Assembly (NCBI GenBank): GCA_947095535.1 | Contig: OX352773.1 | Location: 91,298,670 to 91,362,669 of the forward strand | DNA: 64,000 nucleotides | Direction of reading: 5' to 3' | Source: Poecilobothrus nobilitatus | Lineage: Eukaryota > Arthropoda > Insecta > Diptera > Dolichopodidae | Shown here: piece by piece, positions 26,308 to 38,809 of the stretch | Layout of the letters: each line of letters opens with the position of its first letter | Numbering within the stretch: position 1 is the stretch's first letter | Notes under the pieces: generated by a model | Databases searched by the model: none | What the model was told of the DNA's origin: nothing | What the model saw: only the letters and a program-made list of their open reading frames with translations | Translations under genes and position numbers: made by a program

Positions 26308-29300
26308 GTAGAAAAGAAAATAATAGTAATAAAAAAAAAAAAAGTTAATACACATTTTATTGATTTTAAAATTTTTTTTAAATATAAATATAATAATTAA
26401 ACATTTAATGTATTAATTAAAATAAAAATATTTGTTTTCTATTCGCATAATAAAAAATAAACTTATGTAGCAAATAAATTCTTTAATACAAAAAAAAATT
26501 ATTTAAAAAAAAGTTATTAAAATTGAAAACTGCAAAAAAAAATATTTCTTTATTAAATTTTATTGTTATAAATATAAAAAAAAATATATTTTATATATTT
26601 AGAGCTGCATTACTACAAAAATATATAAAAAACAAAAATTGAATTTAAAAAGAAATTCATTTTTAGTATTAAAAGTTATTATCTAACAAAAAAAAACTTT
26701 TAAATTATTTTATATTACTTGTTAATCATTTGGTTCTGATTATCACCGAAATCACTAAATTGAATCCAATTTATATTTTTTTGTTTTTTTATTTCGCATA
26801 AAAGTTTTGTATTTATTTTTATTTACAACAAAGTTTAATATTTAGCTGATATCCTTTTTTCATATCCAAAATTCTATAATCGCTGCCATTACAAATCTCT
26901 CAGCTCTAATATATATCTTTAGAGAAATTAAGAAATTCTAATAATAATATATTTTATTCTTATAAAAGAAATTAAAAAATAAAATATTTTTTTTTTTTTG
27001 TTTTTGGGAAATTTATTATTTTAATGTGTGCAATTCAAATCAAAATTAAAAATTATTGTAGATAATATTAAACAAAAATTTGTCTTTGCAAAAAAAAAAA
27101 AAATTAAATTTAAATTTAACATTCTATAACGAAATACAAAATTAGGTGTATTTAAAAATTAAAACAAAATTTGCAATGAAGAAAATAATATAAAAAAAAA
27201 ACAATACAAAAAATGAATAAAGAATTTAAAAAAAAAAAAAGTAAAAAATTAGAGTATGCGTTTTCAAAATTGTTTACTAGAAATCTATATTTTTATTTTT
27301 ATTTATATTTATTAAGAAAATTAAAATGAATATTAAATTCTTTATTAAAAATTAATTAATTACACTCAAAAAAATGATCATAAAACACTTTTTAGTCAAA
27401 AACAAAATTGAAAAATTATATAAAAAAAAAAATTACAAAAAATTAAATATTAGTTTATTTAATAATAATAAAATTAATAAAAAAAAAAGAAAAATTATAT
27501 ATTTATGTACATCAATTTGTGGTAGAAATTTATATTGTTCAAATATTTGAAAAAAAAAAAATTCAATAAATAAAAAATTACATAAATAAATACATAAAAA
27601 CAAGAATATATAAGTTATACTAAATATTAATTATAATGCAAAAAAAAAAAAAAAAAAGTATAAATTATAAAATTCCATTTATATAAATGAAAAAAGAAGT
27701 TTAATTATAGCTTTTCTTTTTTAATGTGAATTTAAAATTCACTATATATATTTATATAAATATAATATATAAATTAAAAAAGTTAAAAAAATAAAGATTA
27801 TGGCGTTAAAAACGATCGGTGGTTAGAGAATTGCAATACTAACTAAAACAAAAAGTTTTTAAATAAAGTCGCCATAAATTTAGAAAATTTATATGATTTT
27901 TTTTTTTTTTTTTTGTTTTTATGAAAAGTTAAAATAAATAAATAGTTCAATTTACACCTCAATCAATTCAAACTTTTTAAATTTTTTTTTTTTTTAATTT
28001 CATTCAAAAATTAAAAATATAAATATGACATTTCTAGTCTATCTATTGTTGTAAATCGTAAATCAGAATTATTTTAACAAATAATTTTTACAAGCTAAAT
28101 AATGTTTGTATTGTTTATTAAATACCAAGATTCAGTACTACAAAAAAAAAAAAAAAAAAAACAAAAATAAATCTGTTTTTTTTTTTTTTTTAATTTATAT
28201 TAATTAATACAGAAATAAATTTAAAGCTAAAATTGTAATTAAATGTAAAATATGAATCTCATAACAGCTTAAGGATACAAAAACAAAAAAAAATAAAAAT
28301 AAAAAAAACAAAAAAAAAATATTATTTATAAAAATTGTAAAAAATTACTTGCTAAATACTATTAAAAAATTATATATTAATATCAACAATTATTATTTTG
28401 TATTAATTTAAAATAAATTTTCTTTTTGGACGCTATATACATATATTTTTAAAATTGAAATGATCTTAAAAACATTAATATTAAATATAATTTTTGTTTT
28501 TTAATTTTATAAATTATTTTTAATAAATATTTATGTAAACTGTAAAACTAAATAAAATTAACTATTAATAACTTTAGAATATAATAAATTAAAACAATAT
28601 GTTTAAACATTCTGTGTCGGTGTGTTCAGTTTTCTTTCTAAGTATTTAAAAAAAAAACAATTTAAAAATTTTTAAATAATGATGTAAAATTAAAAGAAAA
28701 AAAAACATTTAATTAATACTGTTTTTATTAATTTCTGCCAATTTTGCCTAATTAATAATTTTTGTAAAACATAGAAAGTATTTTTTTTTCTTTTTTTTTT
28801 CTATTTATGCTATGTTAAGCTAAATATAAAAAAAAAAATATTGTTTTGTTTATGATGAAAACACAAACATTATATCAGAAATATTGAAAAAATGTATTTT
28901 TTTTTGAAGCACCAAGATTAAAAAGTTATATAATAAATTCATACTGTTAAACTGTTTAAGGGTGCGGTAAAAGCTCTATGTAATATTTCATGAACCCCTT
29001 TTAATTTTTAATTGGAAAAAATAAAATGTAAAGTAATAATCTACTAGAGTATATAAAAATTGTCTGAAAATGTTTTGTATATATATATAATAAAAAAAAT
29101 ATTTTAATTCAACCAAGTTTTATGTAAATTTGAAATATATACTTGATGTTGAATAGAAATTTTTTAAACATAAATAAAAAAGAAAAATAATAAGATGAAA
29201 TTTTTCAGTTCAAATTATTTTAAGAACTTATGATTTTACAAAAATATTAAAATGTTTAATAATACACTTTATTTTTTTTTATTTCAATTCCAAAAAAATT

Positions 29301-30642
29301 AAGCAGATTCTTTCATAAGATTTTCATCAATTTAAAAATTAAAACGGAATAACAATAGATAAAAACAAAAATAGGAAAAATGCAATTTAGTAAAAAAAAA
29401 AAAAAAAAATGTTAGAAAAATTGAAAAAAAAAAAAAAAAAATATATAATATAAAACAGTGATAAAAGATAAAAACTAATTTTAAAATAAAATTTTTTTAA
29501 TAATTTTTTATATTTTTATTTTCAATAAAAAACAAATTACTTTTTTATTGAAATGATCAAATTATTTTTAGTAAAAAATAAAAGAATTTTAATCGTAAAT
29601 TATACAATAAAAATACATATACATATATATATAAAAATATTTATATTAAAAAAAAAATTATCGAATAATGCATTAGAATTTAATTTAAAATAAAAAAAAA
29701 ATATTTACAAAAATATATTAAAAAAATAAAAAAAAAAAAATAAATAAATAAACAAATAATAATATTAAATATAATTCAAATAATAAATTACGAAACAAAT
29801 TATTAAGACTTTAATTATTAGCATACATTAAATTACATAAATAACAAAAAAAAAAAAAAACAACATATATGAATATTAAAAATATTAATAAGTATAAAGA
29901 TGTAATTGATAATGATAGAATTATATCTAAATGTAAAAAATAGAAAAAAAAAATGTATTAAAATAATATAAAAAAAAAAAAAATAACAAAAAATATTGTA
30001 AAACAAATATATATCAAATTTTTATATTAAAAAAAAAAAAAACCGTTTTATCTTTTTTTAATTTTTTTTTCTTAGTTATGATCAATTTTATCCATTTAAT
30101 TGGAAGGAAATTTTTACCAACTAAATTCATAATTAAATATATAAAAACATTTATGCTAGAAATTTGCTTTTATAAAGAATTATGTTTAGAGAACGCTTTT
30201 GGCTATATCAATCTATCTATACCAAAAGACATTCGAGAAGAACAAAGTTTTATACCAAATTTATATACTATTAAAATTTTTAAACTATTGGCCATGATGC
30301 CATACAACAAATAAAATCAATTAAAACAATTTTAATAACTGAGATTTACTTTCTACAAATAATTTTTTTCCTTTAGATGGTAAATAAATGTTATCTAGAA
30401 GTTGAGGAAAAAAGATCTTAATAGTTTTTTTTCCATTTCTTCGAATTTTGTTGTCCAAAAATTCAATACATGAATCTCTTTGAAGAAAGGAATTATTTAA
30501 CTTATAACGTATTAAAATTTTTTTTTATTAAATTTTTAAAATAAAAACATTTATATTTTTAGCGTATGATTTGTGCTTGCTTCTTTTTTGTTTTATGAAA
30601 TTAATTTTTATTCAATTAGTTAAAGATCTACATAAAATATTT
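24896..30642. other. A/T homopolymer-rich gene-free stretch
   Basis: About 5.7 kb of extreme A/T sequence with dozens of poly-A and poly-T runs, the longest a run of 31 A at 26,276-26,306. The first part must contain the 3' UTR of the giant gene; an AATAAA lies at 24,929-24,934 and many more follow. No conserved open frame is seen. A 78-codon open frame at 30,078-30,314 has no recognisable domain and was not called. Confidence 0.6.
26276..26306. repeat. Poly-A tract, 31 nt
   Basis: The longest uninterrupted homopolymer seen in the window, inside the A/T desert between the giant gene and SPAG7. It could be a replication-slippage microsatellite or the tail of an old retroposed insertion. No insertion boundary is visible. 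Confidence 0.9.
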
Positions 30643-30648
30643 TTTATT
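30643..30648 (-). terminator. Candidate poly(A) signal of SPAG7
   Basis: TTTATT on the plus strand is AATAAA on the minus strand, about 130 bp downstream of the SPAG7 stop codon. Its position is suitable, but other AT-rich hexamers occur nearby. Confidence 0.45.
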
Positions 30649-30775
30649 ATAATACATTTATAATAATATATGTTAACATTTCTAGTTTTAAATAATGAGT
30701 TTAAAAGTACATAATTAATTTTAAATAGATGAAGATTCAAATCTTTTAATATAGTAAATGTTTTTTTTTGATTTT

Positions 30776-31887
30776 TTACTTTTTACCATCAGTCTTAGAA
30801 GGTACGCTATTAGTGATTTCGTCATTTGTTTGATCTGGTATATTGCTTTGAAGGTGCTGTGTCTTTAGTTTCTTTTTTGCTTGAATATCAGCCATAGTCT
30901 GTTCAATTGATCGACAATCTTTTTTATTTTCACTAGGAACTAAAAATTGTATGTAAAAACACTTTTTTTAGTTTTTGTAAGACAATAAAACATACCAAAG
31001 CCATAAACTTTATTTGATTCAGTTTTTCGGGCAGCTTGTAATGCAGCGTCTTGTCCAATTAAATGAGCATATTTATCTTTATAATTTGATATAGGCACAA
31101 CTTCTCTAACTGATTCTTTATCTTCTCTTTTTGTTATATTTTCAATTAATCTTATTTGTTGACGTTTTTCAGCATATTCTTTTGCAATTTCTTCGTTCCA
31201 ACCTTCTCCATTACGTCGTGCATGAATTTCATCTTCTGTTGGTGGATGATCTTTTTTATATATTACTGTATAACGGTCTACACCTTCTTGTCCAAAACTC
31301 ATTGCAACAAAACCACCAATCTCTGCAACATCATGTCTAGAATGGCATAAGAAAACTAATTTATTTTATAAGGAAAAAATAAGTTTCTGAAGGATACAGT
31401 GAAATTAAAAAATATTCAAATGAATATTAATGTAAATTTAATTATTTTTCTAAACGTTTTTTTTTTTTTCATTTTACTTATTTCAATTAGACGAAAAAAT
31501 ATAATATAAGTAAAGTTGTTTTCTGTAAATTCTTCGGGTATATCTTCCTTTTATAATTTTCTGTAATACTCACATTATGGTTCTATATACTTTATCTAAC
31601 GGTTGAAATTCTATAAATTTTCTATCATCTTTTGAAAAACGCCCAATTCTTTCTTCTGTATATTTTCGAAATCGGTTTAATTCTTGTTTTTCTTTTATCT
31701 TTAATTTTTCTGCTTGTTCTTTTTGTCCTAAAATTAAAAAATATGTCCTTGAAGCATAATTCAAAAAATTATTTCTATTCTAAAAAAAAAAACTTTATAC
31801 ATATTTACTTCTTATAGCCTCTTTATCCTTTTCGTTAATAGCGGGTGGTTTATCCATTGAATTTAAAATTGAACCTAGTAAATCCAT
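30776..31887 (-). CDS. SPAG7: SPAG7 homologue, R3H domain protein
   Basis: Minus-strand gene with coding exons 31,809-31,887, 31,574-31,727, 30,996-31,336 and 30,776-30,939. The introns are GT-AG and the joined frame encodes 245 residues, close to vertebrate sperm-associated antigen 7. It opens MDLLGSILNSMDKPP, like the family start. An R3H signature R-x3-H is at about residues 75-79 (RTIIHD), followed by a SFGQEG...YTVIYKK strand region, the conserved SNYKDKYAHLIG segment, and a C-terminal SIEQTMADIQAKKK block. R3H domains bind single-stranded nucleic acid; the cellular role of SPAG7 is poorly defined, so no pathway is assigned. It is divergent from the ZAD gene, 515 bp apart. Confidence 0.9.
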
Positions 31888-32402
31888 TATCTTTAATTTT
31901 GTTTTAATAATATATTTTAAATAGTAAATTAAAAAAAATATTGACTTAAAAATTATTTTCGTTTTGTTTACAAGTCTAGGAAGGAGAAAAACTACTAACA
32001 GAAATTGACATTTTATTAAATAAAAACAGCTGGTGTTGAAGTACCAACATATCTTTTAAATATCTTTATTCTTTATGATACGTATTTGTTTTAATTTAAT
32101 AATTATATTTGTATAAAATTAAATGTTTTAACTTTCATTTAAGAAAAAGTTTAAATTAGAAAAATAGAATAAATCAAATAATAATCTCCTAATATATTGG
32201 AATTTGGAGTAAAAGCAAAAGAATAAATATTGTAATCACTCTATTGTGAATACAATTTATTATTCAGTTTTAGTTTTTAACTATTTTGAATTTTTAAATT
32301 TTATGTCATTTTAAGGTCATTTTTTTGATTTGTGAATAAGTGACAAATTTTGCAATTGTCAAACTGGATGGACTTTGTGAATTTTTAAAATTTATTTAAA
32401 AA
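31888..32402. promoter_or_regulatory. Divergent promoter region, SPAG7/ZAD gene
   Basis: A 515-bp spacer between the SPAG7 start codon (minus) and the ZAD start codon (plus), so it must hold both 5' UTRs and promoters. An E-box AACAGCTGGT near 32,025 resembles the CAGCTG element common in fly housekeeping promoters. No TATA box could be assigned with confidence. Confidence 0.5.
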
Positions 32403-34690
32403 ATGAAATTTGAAGAAATTTGTCGAACTTGTCTTTCAGAATCTTCTGAATTAAGATCAATTTTTAAATTAGGAGTCATTGCTGGAAAAACTACAACATT
32501 ATGCAGAGTTTTGATGGAGTTTACCAAATTAACTGTAAGATATAATTGTTTACAAAATTTTTGTGAATTAATTCGCGCTGAAATATTTTCTATTTTGAAT
32601 AAATTATGTGAATGAAGATTTTTTTGAATTTAATTTTTTTATTTTGAATAGTTTTTTTCACTATTAAAAAATTTTAACTTACGGTAAAATTTAAATATTC
32701 AAAAAGAAAAAAAATTAAAAAAAGATCAGTAGAAAGATACTAAAAGTTTAAATTAAAATATTAATTGTATTTCTTTCTATTTGACAAAATATTTGTAATA
32801 AACAAAAAAGTTGGATTTACTATTAATCAATAATTATTAATAAACAAACTACTATTAATTATTATTTTTTTTATATTAAAATAAAAAAATTAATTTAACC
32901 ATCTTTTATTTAAATTTAATTTAAATATCCATTTGGTTTCAAAACCGGTTATTGTCAGCTTAACTAAAATTTTGTAATAAATTTTAGTAATAGTTTTTAA
33001 AGAGAAATTTAATTATATTTTAATTAATTTTCAGTAAAATTGTAATAAAGGTAATAAAAGTTTTTTATTTTAGATAAATGAATCGGATTGTTTTCCAGAC
33101 AAAATGTGTTATGGATGTGTTATACAAGCAAATCAATCATTTGCTTTTCTTCAAACCTGCTTAGAATCAGATCGATATCTTAGAGAAAAATTAACAACAA
33201 TGACTAAAATTTCACTTAGCACAAATGAATGTAATGATGAAAATATAATGACAGAAGCTGAAACACAAACTGTTTATCTGTATAATGCTATAAATATAGA
33301 GGGAGAAAATGAAATAAATGTCCACATAGAACCTTCTGAAATAAAAGTTATTAAAAATGAAACAACTTTGGAATGTTCAGCAGAGCATAGTAATGATGGA
33401 GATGGTGAAATTTTATTAACATCAGAAGAAATTGAACAAAATATAAATGAATCAGAAACTGTCGTACCAGATATAATTGAAGATGACAATTTAGAGACAG
33501 AAATTCTTGAAGAAATTGAAAATGAAGGTGGAAATAGTAATTCTAGTTTCGATCATATTCAAAATCATGAATATTATGTTGATAATAATGATGAAATAAA
33601 GGATGAAAAAAATATGGAAGAAGAAATTAGTTTTGATGAGCACGATGATGAACATGAAGACAATACAGAAGAAATTATCAAAGTTGAATCTAATAATGAA
33701 CGAATATCTGATGATGGTAAAAGAAAACGTAAAGCAAGAAGTTATTCAACTAAAATAAATATAACAGGTCCACCATACATTTGTAGTATATGCCAAAAAC
33801 AATTAAGTACAAAAAGTTCTTTAAGATATCATATGCAATTACACTCAGATGCTACACCATTTTTATGTAATGAATGTGGTGAAGGATATAAAACAAGAAA
33901 TGCTTATGAGGGACATATGACTACTCATATGAATCCGCACAAATGTGATATTTGTGGTAAAACTTATAGACAAGCTAATTCATTAAAAACTCATATGTTA
34001 ACACATACAGGTACAACTATTTTTAACCCCTAATTAAAGTTAAAATTATTTTAATGTTTTTTTTAGGAGAAAAACCATTCTTATGCGGCATTTGTGGAAA
34101 ACGTATGACACAAAAATCTGGATTTAAGGTAATACATGTTTAACTTTTACTTTAAAAGAATTCAAATCAGTTAATTTTTTTTATTTAAACAGAAACATTT
34201 ATTGGTGCATTCAGGAGAAATGCCATTTGAATGTGAGGTTTGCCATAAAAAGTAATTTGTCTTTTAAATATAATCAAAGTCAATATTCTATGTAGATATT
34301 CAATAACTAAGTCAATCTAATTGATATTTTAGATTTCGATATTCAAGTAACTTAATAGTGCACAAGAAAACACATATTGAAAAAAAAGAAAATTACAATT
34401 TGGTTTGTAAAGTAAGTTTTTATCCAAAATAAATGTTTATACTATTAAATTATTCTGTTTTGTTTTAGATCTGCAATAAAATCTGTAATACGTCTGCCGA
34501 ATTAAAAAAACATATAAACACACATAAAACAAATGCACCTCAAAATACCTGCTTATGTGCCATTTGTAAAAAAAACTTTACTAAATTGGAAGCTTTAAGA
34601 ACTCATATTAAATTAATTCATAAACAGGATTTTGATAAAAGGGAATCAAATGAACATGGATCAAATTCAAATACAATTTTAATAGAATAA
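32403..34690 (+). CDS. ZAD-type C2H2 zinc-finger transcription factor
   Basis: Six coding exons were inferred: 32,403-32,534, 33,074-34,010, 34,067-34,128, 34,193-34,251, 34,333-34,411 and 34,469-34,690. All introns are GT-AG and the frame is continuous for 496 residues. The N-terminus is a zf-AD (ZAD) domain whose four zinc ligands are C7/C10 (ICRTC) and C56/C59 (MCYGC). Intron 1 splits it. An acidic Glu/Asp/Asn-rich linker covers about residues 100-265. Seven C2H2 fingers begin at C281 (YICSICQKQ) and run nearly to the end; one inter-finger linker is a canonical HTGEKPF. ZAD proteins are usually DNA-binding regulators that dimerise through the ZAD. I cannot name a specific orthologue in this fast-evolving family. 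It converges with LSG1. Confidence 0.88.
32535..33073 (+). other. Intron 1 of the ZAD gene
   Basis: A 539-bp phase 0 intron, much longer than the others in this cluster. Donor GTAAGA is at 32,535 and acceptor TTTTATTTTAG ends at 33,073. It separates the two Cys pairs of the ZAD. Reading through the donor hits a stop at about 32,613. Confidence 0.8.
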
Positions 34691-34735
34691 TTAATAATTG
34701 AATTTTAGTGTCAAAACTTATTAAATAATTAGTTA

Positions 34736-34741
34736 AATAAA
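34736..34741 (+). terminator. Candidate poly(A) signal of the ZAD gene
   Basis: AATAAA lies about 45 bp after the ZAD stop codon and only about 32 bp before the LSG1 stop codon on the other strand. Cleavage downstream would put the ZAD transcript end inside or next to the LSG1 3' end. Confidence 0.5.
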
Positions 34742-34772
34742 AAGAAGAGAATTTGTTAACAAAATTGTTCTA

Positions 34773-36903
34773 TTAATGTTTATCTAAATACGAATATTTT
34801 TTCCTTAATTTTTCTCGTTTTTCTTTTTTAACATGACGCCATGGTTTTTCCGCAAATTGTAAAGTGTTTAAGCTTTGTGATGATCCTTCTAAACTTTGTT
34901 GATTACTAATTGAAGGATTGGCTGGCCTAATATGTGGGAAATTTTGTCTACCTTTAATATAAGCAGCTCCTGTATTGTTTTCAAAGAATTTATCATCTAT
35001 TTCTTTCGATGAAGTTATTTTATTAAGCTGTAAATTAAACATTTATGCAATTATTAAAAAAGTCAAAAAAAAAAAAATTACCCTCATTGCCCGACGTTGT
35101 TGTTCTGGTAATGTATGTTCCAATATTTCTTTTTTGGCTTTTGGTGGAAATTTATGAAAAGAATTTTGATCTTGTTTTGGTGGAGCTTTACAATATAATA
35201 ATTTCCCATTTACATAATCCTTTAAAATATATCTTGCTGAACGTGCTTGATCTGGTTGTCCGTTAGCTGTCATAAATCCTCTGTTGTCTACATTAAAAAA
35301 TAATTCAAATAAGATAATTTAAAGAAAATTAAAAAAGTAAATTACAAGCATGGGCTAATAATAATTCTTCTGAGTGTGGTGGTCTGTCTGGATCTTCACC
35401 TTCAATAGGTTTTGGCATTAAAATACCATACTTGTCTTCCAAAATGTATGCTGGAATTTCTAACAGCAAAAGGTTAATAGGTGGAACATGATCTCTCATC
35501 TTAAAATAAACTTTATAAAGTAGTAGGAAATAATATTAAATATATTATATACTTGATCTATTGGAAGAACGCCACTTAATATCATTTCAGCTTTTGTTAA
35601 AACAAAACTTGGCATAACAAGACCAGGACAATCACATAGTAAAATATCATAATCCAAATACAATGTTTGAAAATGTTTTGTTTTTCCAGGAGTACTTGAA
35701 ACAGAAACTTTTTTTTCAATCATGAGAGCATTTATAGTACTACTTTTTCCGACATTAGGATATCCAACCATTCCAACAGTCGTAATGCCTTCCGTAAATT
35801 TAGGTCCATTATGTACAGTTTTAAATAATTTAATTAATTCTTCTCTATTTAGTAGTTTTGGAGAATTTCCTCCTGTAATTCCTACTTCTTTCAATTTACT
35901 TTCAATTAACACCAATTGGTCTTCAATTTGCTGTAGTGATTTAGAAAGTTGATTAGCAGCAATTTTCACATGATCTATACTTACATTTTTTAATTCGTCA
36001 TTATTTAATTTTTCATTTTCTACATTATTTAATTCTTCATTATCTATATTTTTCTTTTTTATTTCATTTGAACATTCTTCTTTTTCATCTACCCTTTCCA
36101 ATTCTTTTTCTGCAATTGCCGAGAAAAAAGCTGCTTTTAATCCGACACTATCAAAATATTTGGCCCAAGTTATTCGTTGTTCATCAGTTAAAAAATCTGA
36201 TTTATTTATTAAAATCATATTCATTTTATTTTTATCTACTTCTTTGACATATTTTTCTAAGTCTTCATTTCTAAACATTAAAGGATTTCTTGCATCTACA
36301 ATTTGTAAAATAACATCCGAACGTTCAACTACTCTCCATAATTGACGCCAAAACTCTAAATTTTTCTCATAAGGAGTCATTAAAATTCCTTCATTTTCTT
36401 GTAATAAAGACAAATTTTTCCTCCATTGTAAAAATGATTCATTTTCACGTTGTTTTAATTCATCTGCTGTTATATCTTTTGTCCAATAAGGTCTTCTAGG
36501 AATCTTTAGTAAATCTTTATTCTCAATGTGTTTTTTCTCCATGTTTACTTTTTCTTGTTGTGTCATAAGTCCAACATTGATTTTTGGATTAATAAATTTT
36601 ATATTTAATTTTTCCGCTTGAAATTCAGTTCCAGCTAATTCAGCTGTTCTAAGAAAATCGTCAAAAGACGACTCTTCAGTAACAGATTGTAAATTAAGTC
36701 GGCCCCAATCATAACCATCATCTAATTCCGCAGTATGTAACTTTAAATGTTTAATAATTGGATATTTAAAATTTGTGACATTTTAAAAAAGAGATACAAA
36801 CCATTGATCCATTATCTAAAGTTCTATTTTTTTTGCCAAAACGATCTTTGATCAAAGTTCTTCCGAGTGAATTACTACCACCAGATTTATTTTTTTTTCC
36901 CAT
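34773..36903 (-). CDS. Ns3: Large subunit GTPase 1 (LSG1/Ns3)
   Basis: Coding exons on the minus strand: 36,802-36,903, 35,553-36,740, 35,346-35,499, 35,082-35,287 and 34,773-35,027, encoding 634 residues (the human protein has about 658). It is a circularly permuted YlqF/NOG-type GTPase: a DARNP motif at about 183-187 and G4 NKSD at 213-216 precede G1 GYPNVGKSS (about 360-368), the TPGKTKHFQT switch (384-393) and G3 DCPG (404-407). The start (MGKKNKSGGS, then LHTAELDDGYDWGRLN) and the C-terminal MRDHVPP and GQPDQARSARYILKDYV blocks match the family. In yeast and animals LSG1 acts on cytoplasmic pre-60S subunits to help release NMD3. A Glu/Asn/Lys-rich insert lies between G4 and G1 (about 250-295). 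The first intron uses a weaker GTTTGT donor. Confidence 0.93.
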
Positions 36904-37622
36904 TTTTTAACGAAGAAAAAATTCTTTTTCAACTTTTAATATTTTCAGAATTTTGCGTTAAAAACAAAAAAATAAAATAACATGTGGAAAATGTAATATG
37001 TCATACATAAATACATAAAAAACAAACAGATATGTAGTTATAATGGTTGGGTTGAGCCATGACAATTGAAAAATTCTGTTACCCCTTTCGTTATTATCGA
37101 TTAATCGATTTTGCTAATAAAGTAGCATATGAATAAATAATTATAAGAAATCTATTTAAAAAATTTTAAACAAATAGTGTTTAAATTGAAAAGGATGTGT
37201 TGAAATTTTTTGTTGAATTAAATGGTGTTTTAATTAATTATAAATTTCTGTGAATTTGAGCTTTCTATTTGATACATTGAATTAAATTATTATTCACCAT
37301 CACTATTATAATCAAATGACGGTCGGATAAAGTGATTACTCCTACTTATGACATTTAATTGATACCTATTTTTAAATTGGTTATTTTTTAAAGAGACAGC
37401 AAACAAGTTGCATTATTTCTATTTTAAAATATTTTAAAAAGAAAAAAAGAATTCATTGTAGTTTATAGAATACTAAAGCAGCTCTTTAAATTACTGAAAT
37501 ATATTACTTGAATATTTAAATAACTTTAAAGAGTAAGGAATCATGTAAATATTTTTTCTTTGGATATTAAATAATCTTTAAAAAAAAAAAATACATTAAT
37601 ATTTAATGATGCTTGTTTTAGG
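36904..37622. promoter_or_regulatory. Divergent promoter region, LSG1/Ssu72
   Basis: A 719-bp spacer between the two start codons, so both genes' 5' UTRs and promoters must lie here. It contains a perfect 14-bp palindrome at 37,096-37,109 with two ATCGAT cores. Just before the Ssu72 ATG is TTGTTTTAGG, which resembles a splice acceptor, so Ssu72 may have an untranslated first exon in this spacer. Confidence 0.55.
37096..37109. promoter_or_regulatory. Palindromic ATCGAT pair (DRE-like)
   Basis: ATCGATTAATCGAT is perfectly palindromic; the upstream flank makes it TATCGATT. The DREF/BEAF element of fly housekeeping promoters has the core TATCGATA, so this is a one-base variant in the expected place between two housekeeping genes. 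A homeodomain (TAAT) site overlaps its centre, so other factors are possible. Confidence 0.45.
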
Positions 37623-38809
37623 ATGTCTAATATTAATTCAAATTTATCGATTGCGGTTATTTGTTCATCAAATATGAATCGTTCAATGGAAGCTCATGGA
37701 TTTCTATCTAAAAAAGGCTTTAAAGTTAAATCTTTTGGTACCGGAGAAAAAGTAAAACTTCCTGGAACTGCAATCGATAAACCTAATGTTTATGAATTTG
37801 GAAGGCCGTATGATGATATATACAATGATTTATCTGCGAAAGATAAACTTTATTACACACAGAATGGTTTATTACATATGTTAGATAGAAATCGCCGAAT
37901 TAAAAAATGTCCAGAAAGATTTCAGGAATGTAAAGAACGTTTTGATATTATTGTAACTGTTGAAGAAAGAGTATATGATCAAGTATGATAAAAACTAAGG
38001 GAAAAATAAAACTTGTTTTTTTTTTTTAATTGTTTTTATTCAGTATTAAAACTCTTATTAGTTTTAAAAAATTGGAAAAATAATTTGAAATGACAAGTTG
38101 CAAATTTCTCTTAAATGATAATAAAAAAATAAATATTTTTAGGTTATTGATTTTATGGAAAACCAAGAGCCAACTTTAAATCAACCAGTCCATTTAATAA
38201 ACGTTGATATACAAGATAATCATGAAGATGCAACACTTGGAGCATTTTTAATATGTGATTTAGTAACTATGGTAATGATAGTATACGCTTATTTAAAAGT
38301 AATAAAAACAGATTGTAATATACTTAACATAAAAATTTTTGTTTTCCTTGTCTTTAAACCGAATTTTTGAAAAAGAAAACATCTCTTCAGTTTTGTTTTT
38401 TGTATAACTAATTGGAATTACATAGTATAAAATTAAAAAAAAAAATAATTAACAAAGGCAACTGATATAAAAAAAAAAGGTTGGTACTTCATTAAAAGTT
38501 AAAAAAATTTTAATATAATACAAAAAATTAAATGATTAAAAATAATAAATTTTGTACTTCTATATATAAAAAATTTTTGTTATTAGAATAAAGGGTAAAA
38601 AATTAAAAGTCAATATTAAAAATTATTTTTATATTACAATCTGCATTAGCACATTTTTTTTGTAAAATTATATATGTATGTAACTATACTTTTAATTTCT
38701 TTTTAAGATGACCCAATCTGAAGATTTAGATAATGACATTGATGAACTTTTACATGATTTTGAAGCAAATCGACAAAGAGCAGTTCTTCACAGTGTTTTG
38801 TTTTACTGA
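37623..38809 (+). CDS. Ssu72: Ssu72, RNA polymerase II CTD phosphatase
   Basis: Three coding exons, 37,623-37,982, 38,143-38,271 and 38,708-38,809, give 196 residues; family members are about 194-206. The phosphatase loop CSSNMNRS has the CX5RS signature (nucleophile C14, R20). [26 protein letters not shown] and the ERVYDQ|VIDFM exon join follow. The conserved [17 protein letters not shown] block carries the candidate acid Asp. The C-terminus ends LHSVLFY, like the family. Ssu72 removes phosphate from Ser5 (and Ser7) of the polymerase II tail and works with the cleavage/polyadenylation machinery in the nucleus. It is divergent from LSG1. AATAAA at about 38,884-38,889 is a likely poly(A) signal. 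No key residue is missing. Confidence 0.95.

Noticed and set aside
30078..30314. 78-codon plus-strand open frame before SPAG7
   Set aside because: No domain, no splice or start context, and it lies in the A/T desert; probably chance.
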